From contig CM070620.1 in NCBI GenBank assembly GCA_036346255.1, forward strand, positions 11,024,671 to 11,088,670: 64,000 nt of DNA, in the 5' to 3' direction. Positions within the stretch are counted from its first letter, which is position 1. Each line of letters starts with the position of its first letter. The notes below the pieces were generated by a model. The model had not been told where the DNA came from, did no database searches, and worked only from the letters and a program-made list of their open reading frames with translations. The position numbers and the translations under genes were made by a program. Shown in pieces: positions 59,909-64,000 of this stretch. The DNA is from Ampelocalamus luodianensis. Its lineage: Eukaryota; Streptophyta; Magnoliopsida; Poales; Poaceae.

Positions 59909-60009
59909 GGCCCTGTTTGAAATGCACGAATTCGTAGGATTTTCAGAAGAATTTTTATATATGTTTCTAAAAAAAACTCTATAATATTATCATATTTCAG
60001 ATGGGCCCT
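59909..60009. mobile_element. Short MITE-like element
   Basis: The ends ggccctgtttgaaat and atttcagatgggccc are imperfect inverted repeats. It is about 100 bp. Confidence 0.55.
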
Positions 60010-60594
60010 AATACTATTTTCTATAAAATTCCTGTAAAATTCCGACGTTAAGAATATGTGCCTGTATATCGGTGTTGCTTTTAGCTCTTACCAGGTTATC
60101 CTTTCATCGAGTCTAAATTAGTGTTCTGTTCCACGCTAAATTATGCGGCTAGAATTAACCTACAAATGGCATCGCGTTCAGCTTAGTGTGAGTGCGTGAA
60201 GGCGGCACACGAATAGGAAAGAAGAGGAGGCGAGGCATCTTAGTACTACCACCATCGCACGTTGTTCTTCTTTCCCACATGTTGGTATTTGACAACCTTT
60301 TCGATCTCTCTTTTTTCGCTGTGTGCTGGTGATGCTTTCTACACACAAATTGGCGAAGAACAATTCAGCTCGGCAACACCATATCCTGGCCGAAAATCGG
60401 CTTGTCGGCAGCGAATCCGTCGCATCCGTTGCCATCGGATTTTGGCAGCTCGGGGTTCCCTACGGCACGGTCTCCTTTCAAAGAAAGCAACTTGTTGTAT
60501 TAACCATAAGACAAAAGGGTTTGAGTGACCAAAGTTTAATCCCACGTGTATTAGCAACGTGAGAGTAAACTGAACTAGATCAACCTTTTGGTAA
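60010..60594. other. Intergenic, no recognised gene
   Basis: Frames of 63-88 codons overlap on both strands and none is convincing. Confidence 0.4.
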
Positions 60595-60668
60595 TTTTTC
60601 ATCGGGTCATTTGGTAATTTTTCATCGGGCCATTTGTTGTATTTCATCGGGCAATTTGGTAATTTTTC
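60595..60668. repeat. Minisatellite of about 21 bp, four units
   Basis: Units of the form ttggtaatttttcatcgggc are repeated with small deletions. Confidence 0.85.
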
Positions 60669-60719
60669 AATTGAGAAAAGAAAAAATAGAAAATAAAATA
60701 AAAAGGATATGGGCCCATC

Positions 60720-61200
60720 TGTCAATGGGAGGAAGATGTGAGATAAGGTTGGAGACTGAGTCTCCAACCCCATCTCATCGTGCGCGTGCGGCCTGGGAGG
60801 TGAACTCGCGAGCGGCGAAGCTGGAGGCGCAAGCTGCCCGAGCACCGGCCATTGGCAGCAGCTCCCCCCCCCCTCACTCCTCCTCTTCTCAAGGCGGCTC
60901 CTCTTCTCTTTTCTTCTTCACCCAAAAACAGTGAGCTTTCTTCGCAAAATTTTGGTTCTTCTTCTTCCCTTATTTGGTTTTGGTTCTTGAGGCCTTGGAG
61001 CCGCTGCACCTCCATGGCTGAGCCCGACGCCGTCGGCGGTGAGGACTGGATCCTCCTCCTCTTGGCGTCGGTGAGGACTGGATCCTCCTCCTCTTTGTGC
61101 ATCTCGGTTTTCTTTTTTGCTTCCTCTTCTCTGTTGAGATGCAGTGAGGGATTTGATCTTGCACCGATTGGATGTGGGATCCGGCCAGTTTTGGATTGAT
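60720..61200 (+). CDS. Possible plus-strand gene start, hypothetical
   Basis: CT-rich sequence (60860-60930) resembles a plant 5' untranslated region. ATG at 61015 stands in a good context (cctccATGG) and opens 61 codons to a stop at about 61198 (MAEPDAVGGEDWILLLLASV). The frame spans a direct repeat of about 30 bases, and both copies contain GGTGAGGAC, a possible splice donor. So the real product may be a short first exon spliced to something beyond 61200. I recognise no family. It could equally be a transposon-captured gene start. Confidence 0.25.
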
Positions 61201-62300
61201 CTTGTATAAAAGAAAGGCTTTGGTTTTGTTGTTTGGTGCTCTATGGGTGCATTCAGCCGGTGTATTTTGGTTGGCTCTTGTGCGACATTCTCTGTACCTT
61301 GTCTTTGCACACTGGTGTGTTCCAGTTTGTGAAATTGGCATTGTATCTCCGTTAAACCCGTCCGGTATTCACGGCATAGCGGGGCGATTGGTTTTCTGAG
61401 ATAATGCATTCGGCGTGCCTTGCCCGATTCTACTCGGTGGCTTTGAGTGCTATCCACACGGTGAGTTTGATCTTTTCAGTGTTGCATTACTTGCTAAGTG
61501 TGTTGTGCTAGTTGAATTACATTTTGTAATTTTTGCTTAGTATTGGGAGACTTTGCTTAGTAATGTTGTGGACTCGGATTAATGCTCGATGAGAATTATT
61601 ATCATATAATGAAATTGCATTGATAACTAGATCAAACTTGAGCTAATTGTTTTGCTTACTGTTGCTAGTTTATCTCTAGCATTTCCGCTCTTTTACTTTC
61701 AGTAGGTTCGGTTGCATTTGTGTCTACTAAATTGGCTTGATCCTTTTGTTATGTGACCTTGTTGGTCTTCTGTCAGCCGTTAGGCTTACATGCTGCAATT
61801 TATGATCCTTTAGCTCTGTTAGTTATTTACTTATCTATTGACTGAAATGCTAAAGTGTTGATTATGTGATTCTTTGCACTGTTAAGCAAAATCATCCTCA
61901 GTTGGCTAAAAGTATAACTTGTTGTTTATGAGATAATTCTTGACATACTAGTAAAGCATTCATTTAAGCTCAAAGTCTAATTTGTTGTTGTCATATCTAA
62001 TTAGTGTAAAGTATAGATAAAAGTGGCAAGGAGGTTAACATTTCATCTTGTGCAGCCCGACATTTGAGAGTAAATAAACAAGCATTTAAATATGAGCATT
62101 ATGTTAATTTTATTTGTTTTCTAGTCCTATCTTTTGAGCATGTTATCCTGTTTAATTGACATGATGAAATTACATGTTTATATGTCATTTATATGTTGTT
62201 GAAAATATGTTTTAATTATGATCATTACTGCTGAAATTATTTCTAAATATTTACTAAAACCGCTAATTTTAGAACACATTCTAATTCTATTAGCACTACT
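61201..62300 (+). other. T-rich, intron-like sequence
   Basis: It has the base composition of a plant intron on the plus strand and could follow the gene start at 61015. No exons are identified. Confidence 0.35.
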
Positions 62301-62717
62301 AGTGAGTAGTCCCTATAAAACAAGTAGAGATTCCATACTTTGAGTAAGAGATGGCGTGTGCACATAATTTTTAAAAAGGTTAAACATCCCATATTTATAT
62401 TAAGACAAGCAACAATACATAGTCCCCAAAATTACAAGGATAATCTAGAAGTAAAGAAAAATTACATTGAATCCATTCCAGGTAAGTTTCTCAGAGGATG
62501 CAGTGGATTCCCGGTGTGTACTCAAGCTATTCACCGTAGTGGGTGTCGGAAGTGAAGATGACGGCCGGCAAAACCTGATGAAGATTGAGGGTAGGAGGCG
62601 TAGCTCGCTTGGAAACCGCCATGCACCCACCCGCAGCTTACACCAGTGGTTGATAAGGAAGCTTCGAGCACTGAAGCCATTGGATGCCTCTTTCGCATGA
62701 CTTGCTTGAGGGTAAGG

Positions 62718-63014
62718 TTAGTGAAGACGATGGTGTCGGGATAGATGGTGTTGTTGAAGTAGGACCACCACCTTCAAGAATCGCAACAAAGACACTAAAA
62801 TGGTCGAATCCGAGAAGAAATCCAAGTAAACTTGATGTGAAAATAGGTTGCTTGAGCTGTAGAACTTGGAGAAAAAATAGCAAACGGGAGGGATAGAGAT
62901 GATAAACACCAATACAATGATGAATGCCAAATCCACCATGGGAACGAGTTTATTTAGGGGGGTTGGAGACACCTGGGCACTAGAGTCAGAGGGGAAAACC
63001 ATCGCCGCCGCCAT
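62718..63014 (-). CDS. Hypothetical small protein with one membrane segment
   Basis: The minus-strand ATG at 63012-63014 is in a strong plant context (GCCGCCATGG) after a pyrimidine- and purine-rich leader. The 98-codon frame starts MAAAMVFPSDSSAQVSP and has one clear hydrophobic helix (LAFIIVLVFIISIPPVCYFF, about residues 29-48). The C-terminal third (LLRFLKVVVLLQQHHLSRHH) may be read-through of an intron. Another frame (62638-62883) covers the same DNA with a Ser/Thr-rich tail. I do not recognise it. It lies 230 bases downstream of the gypsy remnant on the same strand and could be transposon-associated. Confidence 0.35.
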   Translation of the reverse strand: MAAAMVFPSDSSAQVSPTPLNKLVPMVDLAFIIVLVFIISIPPVCYFFSKFYSSSNLFSHQVYLDFFSDSTILVSLLRFLKVVVLLQQHHLSRHHRLH

Positions 63015-63245
63015 GGTCGGGCGAGGACAAAACTAGAAAGAGGAGCTCACAAAGAAAGAAAAGAGAAAAGCCTAGTAACTAGTACTAATACTACCTAAAT
63101 GAACCAGAAGAGATAAATCCCCTCCCCCTCTCGAAAGGGAGGAGGTAGGTAGAAATTGATATGGCGTGTGTGGCGAGCGAAACAAAACAATGCAAAACGT
63201 GAAGATACAAGGCTGAGGCAATATCGCCTTCACCCGGCTGAACTT
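63015..63245 (-). other. Spacer between gypsy integrase and the small ORF
   Basis: No gene is seen. It may contain the 3' end of the gypsy remnant. Confidence 0.4.
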
Positions 63246-64000
63246 CTAGTCGGTCGGCAAAGCTCTGATATTGTGGAAGCCTAGCACGTGAGACAAATTT
63301 TCTTCTATTTCTTTGATAGCCTTCCGAAATATATATGCAGCCTCCACATGAAAAACATTATGAATACAAGCCTTAGGTGGAAGCTGAAGACGGTAAGCCA
63401 CCGATCCAAGACATTCTTGGACGAGAAAGGGACCATAAAAATGAGGGGCCACCTTAGATCGTTGATCAGTAATGCCAACTGCCAATCTACGTTGAAGCCG
63501 AAGCCACACCCAATCTCCAACCTCAAAGGTGAGTGTGTGACGATGCTGGTCATGGTGTTGCTTCATATAATCTTGAGCTTGGATGAGACGTTCTTGAATT
63601 TCAACGAGAAACTCATCACGATCACGCAATTGACGATCGACTGCCACCACACGAGAAGTATTCGACTGATAAGTCAACAAAGTTAGGGGATCACGATCAT
63701 AGACCACCCGAAAAGGCGTGGTTTGTAATGAAGTCTGGTAGGATGCATTGTAGCAAAATTCAGCCCAAGGAAGCCATTATAACCACTATTTAGGACGATC
63801 ACCTGACAAACATTGTAAGTACATGGCAATTATTCGGTTGACTACTTCAGATTGTCCATCCATCTGGGGATGACAAGCAGAACTCATATGAAGTTTGACA
63901 CCCAAAAGATGGAATAACTCAGTCCAAAAATTGATCGTGAACACCGGATCACGATCGCTAACAATGGAACAAGGAACCCCATGGAGGTGAACAATCTCAT
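63246..64000 (-). pseudogene. Ty3/gypsy integrase remnant, cut by window edge
   Basis: The minus strand reads, from the window edge inward, SIVSDRDPVFTINFWTELF, then HPQMDGQSEVVNRIIAMYL. These carry the second Asp and the catalytic Glu of the rve core. Then follow FCYNASYQTSLQTTPFRVVY, the C-terminal VGDWVWLRLQRRLAVGITDQ barrel and HNVFHVEAAYIF, ending at 63246. At least two stops replace expected Trp/Gln codons near 63775-63790. The frame 63246-63707 is intact. The upstream RT lies outside the window. The sequence differs clearly from Gyp1, so this is another gypsy family. Confidence 0.9.

Noticed and set aside
60339..60845. 168-codon minus-strand frame
   Set aside because: It runs through the 21-bp minisatellite, and no domain or conserved start is seen.

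Overview
This window is plant nuclear DNA, almost certainly from a grass and most likely from rice or a close Oryza relative. The evidence is nested LTR retrotransposons, Stowaway-like MITEs, CACTA and Helitron elements, GC-rich gene 5' ends and one intron-rich gene of grass type. There are no bacterial operons, rRNA or tRNA genes, or CRISPR arrays. The species is inferred from style and was not checked by search.

Layout, left to right. (1) 1-6294: a decayed minus-strand Ty1/copia element (Cop1). (2) 6295-8139: a long AT hairpin, 112-bp tandem repeats and the end of an unrecognised gene, cut off at 8140. (3) 8140-27212: a second minus-strand copia element (Cop2). Its 3' LTR is split by a complete 12-kb Ty3/gypsy element (Gyp1, 8446-20392), and its 5' end is lost at a CACTA junction. 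(4) 27213-29941: CACTA remains on the minus strand. They comprise a tnpA-like gene end, a DUF4216-type coding end and two direct copies of a terminal block. (5) 30391-30843: a small terminal-inverted-repeat element between two microsatellites. (6) 32446-46942: a third copia element (Cop3). It contains a Helitron (32953-39913) with a solo gypsy LTR inside it, a hAT-like element (40905-42102), a piece of gypsy LTR and a plus-strand copia (Cop4).

(7) 48261-58030: the one clearly intact host gene. It is on the minus strand, has eleven exons and encodes a JmjN/JmjC/C5HC2 histone lysine demethylase of the plant KDM4-like group (JMJ13/JMJ706 type). I reconstruct 808 codons with canonical GT-AG introns. 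Its last intron carries a 1.7-kb AT-rich tandem array. (8) 58031-64000: intergenic DNA with MITEs, a duplicated G-box block, a possible plus-strand gene start, a small minus-strand ORF with one membrane segment, and a gypsy integrase cut by the window edge.

The most interesting object is the Helitron. It carries, all on the plus strand, a promoter-like segment, three exons of a pectin acetylesterase, an exon of a copper-transporting P-type ATPase (HMA domain) and the last exon of an unidentified gene. A later solo LTR with a perfect 5-bp target duplication splits that last exon. I found no new defence or metabolic system. The other notable signals are two contrasting decay patterns: C-to-T stops in Cop4, and small deletions at CG/CNG sites in Gyp1.
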